64,000 nucleotides of DNA from Buchnera aphidicola (Cinara piceae) (GTDB lineage: Bacteria > Pseudomonadota > Gammaproteobacteria > Enterobacterales > Enterobacteriaceae), in NCBI RefSeq assembly GCF_900699035.1, contig NZ_LR217739.1:124001-188000 (forward strand), read 5' to 3'. A program made the translations under genes and the position numbers. Under the pieces are notes generated by a model. It searched no databases. It was not told the origin of the DNA and was given only the letters and a program-made list of their open reading frames with translations. Shown here one piece after another: positions 28,723-39,160 of this stretch. Each line of letters begins with the position of its first letter. Position 1 is the first letter of the stretch.

Positions 28723-29475
28723 ATGAAGTTTGTTTTGAGTTTAGAATATGATGGAAGTGTATATTATGGCTGGCAAAAACAAAGATCAGTATTAACTGTA
28801 CAAGAGTGTGTAGAAATAGCTTTTTCAAAAATTGCTAATCATAAAGTAGATGTAATTTGTGCCGGGCGAACTGATCAAGGTGTACATGCTATTAAACAAA
28901 TCGCTCATTTTGATACAAATACTATACGTAGCAATAATATTTGGTTAAAAGGTGTGAATTCATTATTACCATATAATATAACAGTATTATGGATACGAGA
29001 AATTTCATCTGACTTTAATGCTAGATTTTCTGCTTTATCACGTTCATATCGTTATATTATTTTGAATAAAAGTAGACGATCTAGTTTTATGACTAAATAT
29101 TATTATTATGTTCGTGATATATTGGATATTAAAAAAATGCAATATAGTGCTCGTTTTTTGCTTGGCAGACATGATTTTACTTCCTTTAAAAGTAGTGGTT
29201 GTCAATCATTATCCCCGAATAGAAAAATTATTTCTTTATTAGTATATCATTTAAATGATTTTGTGATTATTGATATTACTGCTAATTCTTTTTTATATCA
29301 TATGGTAAGAAATATTGTAGGTTGTTTAGTTTCTATAGGATTATCTAAGCAGAATATTAATTGGACTAAAATAGTTTTATATAATAAAAACATCAATAAA
29401 ATGTATTCTACAGTCCCGCCACAAGGATTATATTTTTTATCTGCTTCTTACCCTGATTGTTATGCAATACTTTAA
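28723..29475 (+). CDS. truA: tRNA pseudouridine(38-40) synthase
   Basis: Forms pseudouridine at positions 38-40 in the anticodon arm. The ATG at 28723, preceded by AGGA, gives 250 residues beginning MKFVLSLEYDGSVYYGWQ as in the family. The catalytic Asp51 is in CAGRTDQGVHA, and other conserved parts are RSYRYIILN and FLYHMVRNIVGCL. The frame is open 40 codons upstream, but that extension is low-complexity and unconserved. It stands alone between two long spacers. Confidence 0.95.
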   Translation: MKFVLSLEYDGSVYYGWQKQRSVLTVQECVEIAFSKIANHKVDVICAGRTDQGVHAIKQIAHFDTNTIRSNNIWLKGVNSLLPYNITVLWIREISSDFNARFSALSRSYRYIILNKSRRSSFMTKYYYYVRDILDIKKMQYSARFLLGRHDFTSFKSSGCQSLSPNRKIISLLVYHLNDFVIIDITANSFLYHMVRNIVGCLVSIGLSKQNINWTKIVLYNKNINKMYSTVPPQGLYFLSASYPDCYAIL

Positions 29476-29976
29476 AAATATTATTAATTAAAATATATAA
29501 ATTTTTTATATGATTATTCATAATATTTGTATTTTTTTATAAAAATATGATTTAAAAAATTTTATTATTAATTAGTATTATTGTTAATATACAATTTTTA
29601 TTTGTTTTATTTTAATGAATATATATTCTATATATTTATAAAAAATTTTTTTTATTTTAAAATAAATATTTTTATATAAAAAATTGTATTACTTATATAA
29701 GTTATATATTATATCATATAATAATTTAATAAATGATTTAATTAATTAAAAAATTTTTTAAAAAAATACATTTTAAATATTTTTTGTAAATAAAAAATAT
29801 TTTTTATATCATGTAATATAATTTTTTTATTCCTATCATATTTTTAACAATATATAATATAATTTTATTTTTATTTTTATAAAAATTTTTAATAGATTAA
29901 TATTTTTTATGAAAATATTTTTTTTAATTTTATATAAACTTTTTATATTTTTTATTAGCACATATGAGATTTTAGT
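29476..29976. other. gene-free spacer upstream of secA
   Basis: 501 AT-rich bases between truA and secA. It probably includes the secA promoter. No gene, tRNA or secM-like leader recognised. Confidence 0.55.
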
Positions 29977-32568
29977 ATGTTAGGTAAATTAATCAATAAT
30001 TTTTTTCTTAGTCGTAATGAACGTATTTTAAAAAATTTAAATGATCTTGTTATTAAAATAAATAGTTTAGAAACAGATCTTTTAAAATTGTCAGATGATG
30101 AATTAAAAAAAAAAACAGATGAATTTAAATTACGATTAAAAAATGGCGATACAATAGATTCGTTGCTCCCTGAGGCTTTTTCTGTAATTCGTGAATCTAG
30201 TAAAAGAATTTTTGGTATGCGGCATTTTGATGTACAAATTTTAGGAGGAATTATTTTACATCAAAAATGTATTGCAGAAATGCGTACCGGTGAAGGAAAA
30301 ACATTAACCGCTACATTACCTGCTTATTTGAATGCACTTTTAGGTAAGGGTGTACATATAGTTACAATGAATGATTATCTTGCAAAAAGAGATGCAAATA
30401 AAAATCGTATTTTATTTGAATTTTTAGGTTTAAGTGTAGGTATAAATATTTCAGGTATGTCACGCGAAGATAAGAAAAAAGCATATTTAGCAGATATTAC
30501 ATATGGTACAAATCATGAATATGGTTTTGATTATTTACGTGATAATATGGTTTTTTGTAATAAACATAAAGTTCAAAGAAAATTATATTTTGCTTTAGTT
30601 GATGAAGTGGATTCTATTTTAATTGATGAAGCTCGTACACCATTAGTAATATCAGGATCTATAGAAAATAGTAGCACTTTATATAATCGTATTAATTCTC
30701 TTATTACTCATTTAATACCAAAAAATCAAAAATATTGTAATAAAATTTATAACACAGGTGATTTTTATATAGATTATAAACAGCGCCAAATTTATTTAAC
30801 TGAGATAGGATTAATTAAAATAGAAAAATTATTCATAAAATATAATTTTTTATTAAAAAAAGAATCATTATATTTACCTGAAAATATTTTTTTAATTCAT
30901 CACGTTCTTTTAGCATTAAAAGCGCATTATATTTTTTTAAAAGATACAGATTATATTATTCAAAATAAACAAATAATTATTGTAGATGAACATACCGGAA
31001 GAATTATGTCGAGTAGACGCTGGTCTGATGGATTGCATCAAGCGATAGAAGCAAAAGAAAATGTTTTTATACAAAATGATAATCAAACTTTAGCTACTAT
31101 AACTTTACAAAATTATTTTCGTTTATATATTAAATTATCAGGTATGACAGGTACAGCTGCAACAGAAGCTGTTGAATTTAATTCAATTTATAAATTGGAT
31201 ACTGTTATTATACCAACAAATAAACCAATGATTCGAAAAGATATGTCAGATTTAGTATATCTATCTAAAAAAGACAAACTGAATGCGATTGTTTTTGATA
31301 TTCAAGATTGCGTGAATCGTAGACAACCTGTATTAGTTGGAACAGTTTCTATTGAAAAATCTGAACAAATTTCTAAGTTATTAAGTAAATTAAATATACA
31401 ACATAATATTTTAAATGCCAAAATTCATTCTCAAGAAGCTAATATTATATCTAAAGCGGGAGAACCTGGAGCTGTGACAATTGCTACTAATATGGCAGGA
31501 AGAGGTACAGATATTGTATTAGGTGGAGTTTCAATGGATATTCATAATAAAAAATATTTAGTTGAAAATAATAGTGTTGCATTAAAAAAATGGAAGAATA
31601 AAAATAGATTAGTAGTACAAGCGGGGGGTTTACATATTATTGGAACAGAAAGACATGAATCACGCAGAATTGATAATCAGTTAAGAGGAAGGTCTGGTAG
31701 ACAAGGAGACCCTGGTTCATCCAGATTTTATTTGTCATTAGATGATTCTTTGATGCGTCTTTTTGCTTCAGATAGTGTTATTTCTTTTATAAAAACTCTT
31801 GGTATGAAAGAAGGTAACTCTATTGAACATCCATGGTTAAGTAAATCTATTGAAAAAGCACAAAAAAAAGTAGAAAATCAAAATTTTGATGCTAGAAAAC
31901 AATTATTAGAATATGATAACATTATTAATGAACAGCGTTCGGTTATATATAATGAAAGAAATAAATTAATTAATAAATCTAGTATTCATAATTATATTTT
32001 GCGTATTTTAAAAGATCGTATAAATTGTTGTATTAAGCAATATATTTCAGGAAATTCAATTAATCTCGATAGTTTTTTCTCATTAGAGAAAGAGTTAAAA
32101 AATAATTTTTATTTTATTAAATCAATAAATAAATTTTTAGAACATGATACAACTTTATATGAAAATGTTGATAAATTAATTGATTTAATTGTTACTACAA
32201 TACAATTTAGTTATAATAAGAATACTTCTAGAGTTTTAAAGAAATATTCGAATATGATTGAAAAATCAGTAATGTTACAAATATTAGATATTTTTTGGAT
32301 AGAGCATTTAAATGCAGTAGATTCTTTAAGACAAAGCGTTTATTTAAGAGGATACGCTCAACAAGATCCACAACAAGAATATAAAAGAGAATCGTTTTTT
32401 ATGTTTCAATCAATGTTAGAATCGATAAAAAATAATGTAATTAAAACTTTAATTAAAATTTTTTTTGTAGATTTTGAAAAAGAAAAAATTTTATATTTAA
32501 AGTTTATTGATAATAAAGATTTTGATTCATTTCATTTATTAATTAGAAAATCGATTAATATAATATAA
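29977..32568 (+). CDS. secA: preprotein translocase ATPase SecA
   Basis: Motor ATPase that pushes unfolded proteins through SecYEG. The 863 residues include Walker A GEGKT (105-109) in MRTGEGKTLTATLPAY, the DEVDSILIDEARTPLVISG Walker B region, the preprotein cross-linking domain and the second motor domain (TNMAGRGTDIVLGG, LRGRSGRQGDPG). The scaffold and wing domains follow. It ends about 40 residues short of E. coli SecA (901), without the flexible linker and the C-terminal CxCxSGxxxxxCHG zinc site that contacts SecB. It is transcribed alone, with long spacers on both sides. Confidence 0.97.
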   Translation: MLGKLINNFFLSRNERILKNLNDLVIKINSLETDLLKLSDDELKKKTDEFKLRLKNGDTIDSLLPEAFSVIRESSKRIFGMRHFDVQILGGIILHQKCIAEMRTGEGKTLTATLPAYLNALLGKGVHIVTMNDYLAKRDANKNRILFEFLGLSVGINISGMSREDKKKAYLADITYGTNHEYGFDYLRDNMVFCNKHKVQRKLYFALVDEVDSILIDEARTPLVISGSIENSSTLYNRINSLITHLIPKNQKYCNKIYNTGDFYIDYKQRQIYLTEIGLIKIEKLFIKYNFLLKKESLYLPENIFLIHHVLLALKAHYIFLKDTDYIIQNKQIIIVDEHTGRIMSSRRWSDGLHQAIEAKENVFIQNDNQTLATITLQNYFRLYIKLSGMTGTAATEAVEFNSIYKLDTVIIPTNKPMIRKDMSDLVYLSKKDKLNAIVFDIQDCVNRRQPVLVGTVSIEKSEQISKLLSKLNIQHNILNAKIHSQEANIISKAGEPGAVTIATNMAGRGTDIVLGGVSMDIHNKKYLVENNSVALKKWKNKNRLVVQAGGLHIIGTERHESRRIDNQLRGRSGRQGDPGSSRFYLSLDDSLMRLFASDSVISFIKTLGMKEGNSIEHPWLSKSIEKAQKKVENQNFDARKQLLEYDNIINEQRSVIYNERNKLINKSSIHNYILRILKDRINCCIKQYISGNSINLDSFFSLEKELKNNFYFIKSINKFLEHDTTLYENVDKLIDLIVTTIQFSYNKNTSRVLKKYSNMIEKSVMLQILDIFWIEHLNAVDSLRQSVYLRGYAQQDPQQEYKRESFFMFQSMLESIKNNVIKTLIKIFFVDFEKEKILYLKFIDNKDFDSFHLLIRKSINII

Positions 32569-32937
32569 TTATAAAAAATGTTTTTGTTATTAAAATTTTA
32601 TAATGAAAAATTATATATAAAAATTTTTATAAAAAAATATATATAATATTTTTTTAATATATATTATATTATTATTTAATATAATAAATTATATTAATAA
32701 TATTTTAAAAATTTGAATTATTTTGAAAATTATTAAATAAATTAAATTATATAATAAAATTATTTAAAATAAAATTTTTGCCTATGTAATAGTTATATTT
32801 TTTAACAAAATATATTTTTTATCAATAAAATATACTATATAAAATTTTTAAAATAAATAATTTTAATTTATAAAAAATATTGAATTTTTTAAGTTTTTAA
32901 ATTTTTAATATGTAATATTTTGAAAGGTTAGATAAGT
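32569..32937. other. gene-free spacer upstream of aceE
   Basis: 369 AT-rich bases between secA and aceE. They should contain the promoter of the aceE-aceF(-lpdA) unit. No pdhR-like gene, and no clear operator, is seen. Confidence 0.55.
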
Positions 32938-35598
32938 ATGTCAAAAAATATTTTTAAAGATGTTGACCCAACTGAAACAATGGAATGGATAGATTCTATT
33001 AATTCAGTTATTAAAAAAGATGGTGTAAATAGAGCTAATTTTTTAATAAATGAAATTATGAAATTAAATTTATTAAAAAATACTCATTTTTTACAAGAAA
33101 AAAATATAGATTATATTAATACAATTAATGTAAATAACGAACCTGAATATCCCGGAGATATTAAATTAGAACAAAAAATTTGTTCAGCTATACGCTGGAA
33201 TGCAATAATGATGATTTTGCGCGCCTCTCGAAAAAATTTAGACTTAGGTGGACATATTGCTTCTTTTCAATCTTCTGCTATGATTTATGAGGTTTGCTTT
33301 AATCATTTTTTTCGTGCTTGTAATAATCATGATGGTGGTGATTTAGTTTATTTTCAAGGCCATATATCTCCAGGCATTTATTCTAGAGCATTTTTAGAAA
33401 ACCGTTTAACAGAAGAACAAATAGATAATTTTAGACAGGAAACTGATGGAAAAGGATTATCTTCATACCCTCATCCTAAATTAATGCCAAATTTTTGGCA
33501 ATTTCCAACTGTTTCTATGGGATTAAGTGCTATTTCAGCAATTTATCAAGCAAAATTTTTAAAATATTTAAATAATAGAAGTTTAAAGAATACTTCAAAG
33601 CAAACTGTTTATGTTTTTTTGGGTGATGGAGAAATGGATGAACCAGAATCTAAAGGTGCTATTACTATAGCTTCTAGAGAAAAATTAGACAATTTAATTT
33701 TTGTTATTAACTGTAATTTACAACGATTAGATGGACCTGTAAATGGTAATGGAAAAATTATTAATGAATTAAGTGATATTTTTTCTGGAGCAGGATGGTA
33801 TGTAATTAAGGTTATTTGGGGTGGTGAATGGGATGCTTTATTTAATAAAGATCATTCCGGTTATTTAAAAAAATTAATGAATGAAACTGTAGATGGAGAT
33901 TATCAAACATTTAAGTCAAAAAATGGTGCATATATTAGAAAACATTTTTTCGGGAAATATAGAGAAACAGAAAAATTAGTAGAACATATGACTGATGATG
34001 ATATCTGGAATTTAAATAGAGGTGGGCATGATTTTAAAAAATTATATTCTGCTTTTTATTTAGCTAAATCTATAAAAAATAAACCTGTAGTTATTTTAAT
34101 CCATACAGTTAAAGGTTATGGTTTAGGTAATATCGCTGAAGGTAAAAACATTGCTCATCAAGTAAAAAATTTAGATATTAAAGATATTCAATATTTAAAA
34201 AAACAATTGAATATTAAATTAGATTCTAGAGCTATAAAAAAATTATCATATGTAAAATTTACTCCGACTTCGCCAGAATTTTTATATATACATAATCAAA
34301 GAAAAAAGTTACATGGTTATCTACCTGTACGCTTGAAAAATTTTTCTGAATTATTAACTATTCCTGTATTACAGGATTTTAATATTTTATTAGAGAAACA
34401 AGTAAGACCAATTTCTACTACTGTTACTTTTGTTCGAATTTTGAATATTCTTTTAAAAAATGTCTATTTAAAAAATAGAATTGTACCTATCATTGCAGAT
34501 GAAGCGCGTACTTTTGGTATGGAGGGGTTATTTCGTCAAATTGGAATTTATAATTGTAAAGGACAAAAATATACTCCGGCTGATCAAGATCAAATTTTTT
34601 ATTATAGAGAAGATTCTAATGGTCAGATTTTACAGGAAGGAATTAATGAGTTAGGTGCATGTGCTTCTTGGTTATCTGCTGCTACATCGTATAGCACAAA
34701 TAATTTCCCCATGATACCTTTTTATATTTATTATTCTATGTTTGGGTTTCAGAGAATCGGTGATTTTTTATGGTCCTGTAGTGACCAACAAGCTAGAGGT
34801 TTTTTAATTGGAGCTACTTCAGGTCGAAGCACACTAAATGGAGAAGGATTACAACATGCGGATGGCCATAGTCATATTCTATCTTTAACGATACCTAATT
34901 GCATTTCTTATGATCCTACCTATAGTTATGAATTAGTTACAATTATACAATCTGGTTTAAAACGTATGTATGGAAAAAAACAGGAAAATATTTTTTATTA
35001 TATTACTACTATGAATGAAAATTATTCCATGCCAAAAATGCCTAAAAATATAGTAGAGGGTATTTGTAAAGGAATGTATAAATTAAAAACATATAAAGGT
35101 AAACAAGGTCATGTTCAATTATTAGGTTCTGGTTCTATTTTACGTTGTATAAGAAAGGCTGCTAAAATATTATTATCAGAATATCAAATTGGTTCTGATG
35201 TATATAGTGTAACTTCTTTTACTGAAATAGCAAGAAACGGTCAAGATTGTGTGCGTTGGAATATGTTGAATCCATTAAAGAAAAAGAAAAAACCATATAT
35301 TTCTTTAATCATGAATAATTTTCCTGTTATTGCAGCTACTGATTATATGAAAATTTTTGTAGAACAAGTTCGTGCATATGTTCCATCAAAAATATTTCGT
35401 GCTTTAGGTTCAGATGGATATGGTAGATCAGATAGTCGTAAAAAATTGCGTAATTTTTTTGAAATTAATGAATATTTTATTGTTATTGCTGCATTAGATG
35501 CTTTAATTGAACAAGGAATTTTAGATTCAATTGTTCTTGATCAAGCTTTAAAAAAACTAAATATTATTTCAGATAAACCTAATCCACGTTTAGCATAA
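32938..35598 (+). CDS. aceE: pyruvate dehydrogenase E1 component
   Basis: Thiamine-diphosphate-dependent decarboxylase of the pyruvate dehydrogenase complex. The 886 residues match E. coli (887). It has the ThDP/Mg motif LGDGEMDEPESKGAI through VINCNLQRLDGPV, GHISPGIYSRAFLEN, and the C-terminal domain ending VPSKIFRALGSDGYGRSDSR. An AAGG ribosome site precedes the ATG. aceF follows after 11 bases. Confidence 0.98.
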   Translation: MSKNIFKDVDPTETMEWIDSINSVIKKDGVNRANFLINEIMKLNLLKNTHFLQEKNIDYINTINVNNEPEYPGDIKLEQKICSAIRWNAIMMILRASRKNLDLGGHIASFQSSAMIYEVCFNHFFRACNNHDGGDLVYFQGHISPGIYSRAFLENRLTEEQIDNFRQETDGKGLSSYPHPKLMPNFWQFPTVSMGLSAISAIYQAKFLKYLNNRSLKNTSKQTVYVFLGDGEMDEPESKGAITIASREKLDNLIFVINCNLQRLDGPVNGNGKIINELSDIFSGAGWYVIKVIWGGEWDALFNKDHSGYLKKLMNETVDGDYQTFKSKNGAYIRKHFFGKYRETEKLVEHMTDDDIWNLNRGGHDFKKLYSAFYLAKSIKNKPVVILIHTVKGYGLGNIAEGKNIAHQVKNLDIKDIQYLKKQLNIKLDSRAIKKLSYVKFTPTSPEFLYIHNQRKKLHGYLPVRLKNFSELLTIPVLQDFNILLEKQVRPISTTVTFVRILNILLKNVYLKNRIVPIIADEARTFGMEGLFRQIGIYNCKGQKYTPADQDQIFYYREDSNGQILQEGINELGACASWLSAATSYSTNNFPMIPFYIYYSMFGFQRIGDFLWSCSDQQARGFLIGATSGRSTLNGEGLQHADGHSHILSLTIPNCISYDPTYSYELVTIIQSGLKRMYGKKQENIFYYITTMNENYSMPKMPKNIVEGICKGMYKLKTYKGKQGHVQLLGSGSILRCIRKAAKILLSEYQIGSDVYSVTSFTEIARNGQDCVRWNMLNPLKKKKKPYISLIMNNFPVIAATDYMKIFVEQVRAYVPSKIFRALGSDGYGRSDSRKKLRNFFEINEYFIVIAALDALIEQGILDSIVLDQALKKLNIISDKPNPRLA

Positions 35599-35609
35599 GA
35601 GGTGATATA

Positions 35610-36854
35610 GTGGACATAGAAGTTTGTGTTCCGGATATTGGAGTAGATGTTGTTGAAGTCGTTGAGATTTTAGTAAAAAAAGGGGAAAAAGTAGAAAAAG
35701 AAAGTAGTTTGATTTCTGTAGAAGGGCATAAATCAGTTTTAGAAATACCTTCCCCGATTTCAGGTATTATTAAAAAAATATGTGTTAAAGTAGGAGATAA
35801 GTTATCAATTAATCAATTAATTGTAATTTTAGATAGTGTTAGTAAAAATAAGTGTACAAAAAAAAATAATGTTAATAATGTTACAATAGATAATATTGAT
35901 ACTTTTAATGCATTAAATTCTAATGAAGTATTAGATTCAAAAAATGATAATAAACAATTTATTAAACAGATATATGCTTCTCCAAATGTTCGTCGTTTTG
36001 CAAGAAAATTAAATATAAAGTTATCAAATATTAAAGGAAGTGGAAGGAAAGGTAGAATTATTCGAGAAGATGTATATAAATATAATTTATTAAATAATAA
36101 TACTATTTATAATGATAATAGTATTAATAAAAAGACTATTAAGAATTTAGATGATAAGAATGAATATAAACTTTTAACGCCCATTCAAAGAGTTTCTGGA
36201 AATAACTTGTTGAATAATTGGAAAAATATTCCTCATGTTACTCAATTTGATGAAGCAGATATTACTGATTTAGAGAATTTTAGAAAATTATATAATTCTC
36301 GTATCTCTAAAAATGAAATTTATCGTAAAATTTCACTTTTATCTTTTTTAGTAAAATCTGTTGTGTATACTTTAATAAAATACCCAAGATTAAATAGTGT
36401 ATTAGATGCTAGTAAAAAAAGTATTCTTCTTAAAAAAGATATTAATATTGGTATAGCTGTCGATACAAAAGATGGTTTATTAGTTCCTGTTTTAAAGCAT
36501 TTACAATATAAAAATATTTGTGAAATATCTATTGATATAAATAATATTGTAAAAAAAGCTAAAAATAATCAATTAAAAATTTCTGAAATGAGCGGTGGAA
36601 GTTTTACTATTTCTAGTTTAGGAGGAATTGGTGGTACCGGTTTTACTCCTATAATTAATTCCCCTGAAGTTGGTATATTGGGTATTTCAAAAGCTGTTTT
36701 AAAACCAGTTTGGAATCAAAAAAAATTTTATCCTCGTTTAATTCTTCCATTTTCTTTATCATATGATCATCGCGTAATTGATGGGGCAGATGGTGTTCGT
36801 TTTACAACATTTCTAAGTTATGTTTTATCAGATATTAGAAATTTATTAATTTAA
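35610..36854 (+). CDS. aceF: pyruvate dehydrogenase E2, dihydrolipoyl acetyltransferase
   Basis: Acetyl-transferring core of the pyruvate dehydrogenase complex. The GTG start at 35610 has AGAGGTG upstream. The 414 residues comprise one lipoyl domain (lipoyl Lys41 in VEGHKSVLEIP), an Asn/Lys-rich linker, the E1/E3-binding domain at about 114-150 (YASPNVRRFARKLNIKL) and the catalytic domain with His387 and Asp391 in YDHRVIDGADG. E. coli AceF has three lipoyl domains and about 630 residues, so two have been dispensed with. lpdA follows. Confidence 0.96.
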   Translation: MDIEVCVPDIGVDVVEVVEILVKKGEKVEKESSLISVEGHKSVLEIPSPISGIIKKICVKVGDKLSINQLIVILDSVSKNKCTKKNNVNNVTIDNIDTFNALNSNEVLDSKNDNKQFIKQIYASPNVRRFARKLNIKLSNIKGSGRKGRIIREDVYKYNLLNNNTIYNDNSINKKTIKNLDDKNEYKLLTPIQRVSGNNLLNNWKNIPHVTQFDEADITDLENFRKLYNSRISKNEIYRKISLLSFLVKSVVYTLIKYPRLNSVLDASKKSILLKKDINIGIAVDTKDGLLVPVLKHLQYKNICEISIDINNIVKKAKNNQLKISEMSGGSFTISSLGGIGGTGFTPIINSPEVGILGISKAVLKPVWNQKKFYPRLILPFSLSYDHRVIDGADGVRFTTFLSYVLSDIRNLLI

Positions 36855-36861
36855 TTTCTTA

Positions 36862-36921
36862 AATATATTAATTTTTATTTTTTTAATATATTAATTTTTA
36901 TTTTTTTAATATATTAATTTT
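36862..36921. repeat. 23-bp tandem repeat, about 2.6 copies
   Basis: Two perfect 23-base copies (36862-36884 and 36885-36907) are followed by the first 14 bases of a third (to 36921). The unit begins AATATATTAATTTTTA and ends in seven T. It lies in the aceF-lpdA spacer and is probably a replication-slippage product, possibly acting as a weak U-rich terminator. Confidence 0.9.
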
Positions 36922-36962
36922 AAATATAAAAAATTTATTTTTTATTAAGAGAAGAGTATTGT

Positions 36963-38381
36963 ATGAAAAAAAATATTAGTATCAATGTTGTAGTAATTGG
37001 TGGTGGGCCTGCAGGATATTCTACTGCTTTTCGATGTTCTGATTTAGGATTATCTACTATAGTTATAGAAAAATATGGTATTTTAGGTGGAACATGTTTA
37101 AATGTCGGTTGTATTCCATCAAAATCATTATTATATTTGACTAATTTAATCAAAGAAATAAAAGAATTTTCTAAATATGGTATTAATATTGGTAATACTA
37201 ATTCATTAGATATATCTCAGATCATGAAATGGAAAAATAACATTATTTCTAAATTAAATTATGGTTTAGAAAGTATGGCTAAACATAGAAATGTAGATAT
37301 ATTGACTGGAATTGCTAAGTTTTTAAGCAAAAATGAATTAGAAGTTGTACATAATAATTCTATTTATAATATTAAATTCGATTATGCAGTTATTGCTTCA
37401 GGATCCAGTCCAATACAATTACAAAATATAGATTATAAAGATGAACGAATTTGGAATTCTACTCAAGCTCTAAATTTTAAAAAAATTCCTAGCAATTTAT
37501 TAATTATTGGATCAGGTATTATTGGTTTAGAAATGGCTACTATATATAGTTCTTTTGGAACTAAGGTAGATCTAATTGATAGTGCTGAAAAATTTTTTCC
37601 TTTAATTGATCAAGATATGAGTAATATGTTTCTTCAATATACAAAAAAATATTTTAATATACATTTAAATACTTCATTAGTTAAATTAGAATCTAATAGA
37701 GATGGATTTACTATTAAAACTAAAGAAAATAATATTTTGTTAATGAATAAAATATATGATAATGTATTGATTTCAGTAGGTAGAAAAGCTAATACCAATT
37801 CTTTGGATTTATCTGCTATTGGTATAACAACGGATGATTTAGGTTTTGTTAAAGTAGATAATCAAATGCGAACAAATATATTAAATATTTTTGCAGTTGG
37901 TGATGTATCAGGACCCCCGATGCTTGCGCATAAAGGAATTCATGAAGCACATATAGCCGCTGAAGTGATGTCAGGTAAGAAACATTTTTTTGATCCTAAA
38001 GTTATTCCTTGTGTTGCATATTGTGATCCTGAAATTGCTTGGGCTGGTATTATGGAAGAAAAGGCTCATTTACAGGGTATTAATTGTCGATCAGCCATTG
38101 TACCTTGGAAATTTTCTGGTAAAGCAATCAGTTCTAATTGTTCTGATCAAGGTGTTACAAAGTTAATAATTGATTCTGATAGTAATAGAATTATAGGCGG
38201 AATAATTATTGGTAGACACGCTGGAGAATTATTATCTGAAATTAGCTTGTCTATTGAAATGGGATGTGATATAGAAGATTTAGCTCTAACTATTCATTCT
38301 CATCCAACATTGTCTGAATCTATTAATATAGCTGCTCAATTATTTAATGGAACTGCTACAGATATGATTAATAAAAAATAA
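36963..38381 (+). CDS. lpdA: dihydrolipoyl dehydrogenase (E3)
   Basis: FAD enzyme that reoxidises lipoyl groups of the 2-oxoacid dehydrogenase complexes. The 472 residues match E. coli (474). It has the FAD motif VVVIGGGPAGYSTA, the redox disulfide Cys45/Cys50 in GGTCLNVGCIPSKS, the NAD motif IIGSGIIGLEMA, the FAD-binding IFAVGDVSGPPMLAHKG and the C-terminal His-Glu active-site pair in IHSHPTLSES. It completes the aceE-aceF-lpdA cluster and is followed by a GC-rich terminator. Confidence 0.98.
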   Translation: MKKNISINVVVIGGGPAGYSTAFRCSDLGLSTIVIEKYGILGGTCLNVGCIPSKSLLYLTNLIKEIKEFSKYGINIGNTNSLDISQIMKWKNNIISKLNYGLESMAKHRNVDILTGIAKFLSKNELEVVHNNSIYNIKFDYAVIASGSSPIQLQNIDYKDERIWNSTQALNFKKIPSNLLIIGSGIIGLEMATIYSSFGTKVDLIDSAEKFFPLIDQDMSNMFLQYTKKYFNIHLNTSLVKLESNRDGFTIKTKENNILLMNKIYDNVLISVGRKANTNSLDLSAIGITTDDLGFVKVDNQMRTNILNIFAVGDVSGPPMLAHKGIHEAHIAAEVMSGKKHFFDPKVIPCVAYCDPEIAWAGIMEEKAHLQGINCRSAIVPWKFSGKAISSNCSDQGVTKLIIDSDSNRIIGGIIIGRHAGELLSEISLSIEMGCDIEDLALTIHSHPTLSESINIAAQLFNGTATDMINKK

Positions 38382-38492
38382 ATATAAATTTTATTGATTA
38401 AACGTATAAGTCAAAATAATTATTAAACAGTTAAAATAAATATGTAAAATTTTTAATTTACTTATTCTATAAGTAATAAATATCTCTTTTTA

Positions 38493-38514
38493 AGAGCAGG
38501 TTCCCCCCTGCTCT
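38493..38514. terminator. GC-rich hairpin between convergent lpdA and erpA
   Basis: AGAGCAGG / CCTGCTCT, an 8-bp stem with a TTCCCC loop. It is by far the most GC-rich non-coding element outside the tmRNA gene and lies between convergent genes, which argues for selective retention as a terminator. Confidence 0.75.
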
Positions 38515-38611
38515 ATACAACTATTAACTATATTAAATAAACGAAGTAATTTTTAGTTTAAATACACAATTTATTTTTTAGAAAAATATCATATTTATTT
38601 TTTATAAATTT

Positions 38612-38947
38612 TTATATACTAAAAGATAATCCGCATCCACAGGTTGTTTGCGCGTTAGGATTAATAACTATAAATTTTGACCCTTCTAAATCTTCTATAT
38701 AATCGATTTTCCCGCCATGTAAATATTGAAAACTAACAGGATCTACAATAATTTCTATACCAGATTTGATAATATGTATATCATCATTTTTAATAAATTT
38801 ATCTAATTCAAATCCATATTGAAAACCACTACACCCACCTCCAGTTATATATATACGTAATTTTAGTTGTAAATTTTTTTTTATGACTAAAAGTTTTTTA
38901 ATTCTATTAATAGCTGTAATAGTTACATGTAATAGATGTCTTGACAT
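38612..38947 (-). CDS. erpA: A-type iron-sulfur carrier ErpA
   Basis: A-type carrier that delivers Fe-S clusters to apo-proteins. The 111 residues (E. coli 114) contain the three conserved cysteines: Cys39 in [12 protein letters not shown], and Cys103 and Cys105 in [11 protein letters not shown]. With monothiol glutaredoxin in the window it forms part of the cluster delivery pathway. Likely clients here are complex I and other Fe-S enzymes. ErpA rather than IscA is supported by position (E. coli erpA, formerly yadR). Confidence 0.92.
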   Translation of the reverse strand: MSRHLLHVTITAINRIKKLLVIKKNLQLKLRIYITGGGCSGFQYGFELDKFIKNDDIHIIKSGIEIIVDPVSFQYLHGGKIDYIEDLEGSKFIVINPNAQTTCGCGLSFSI

Positions 38948-39160
38948 ATATATAAACTCTATATTTTATTAATTTATTAAAAAAAATTTTTTTAAAAAAA
39001 GTATTTAATTGATATTATTAAAAATAATATATATTGATTAAATATTTTTAAAAAATAATTTATTAATATTATTAATAGTTAATAAATTATATGTAATTCT
39101 TTATATTTATATTGTTTTATGGTATATATATTTATATTTCTTAAAAATGTTTTTTTTTAT

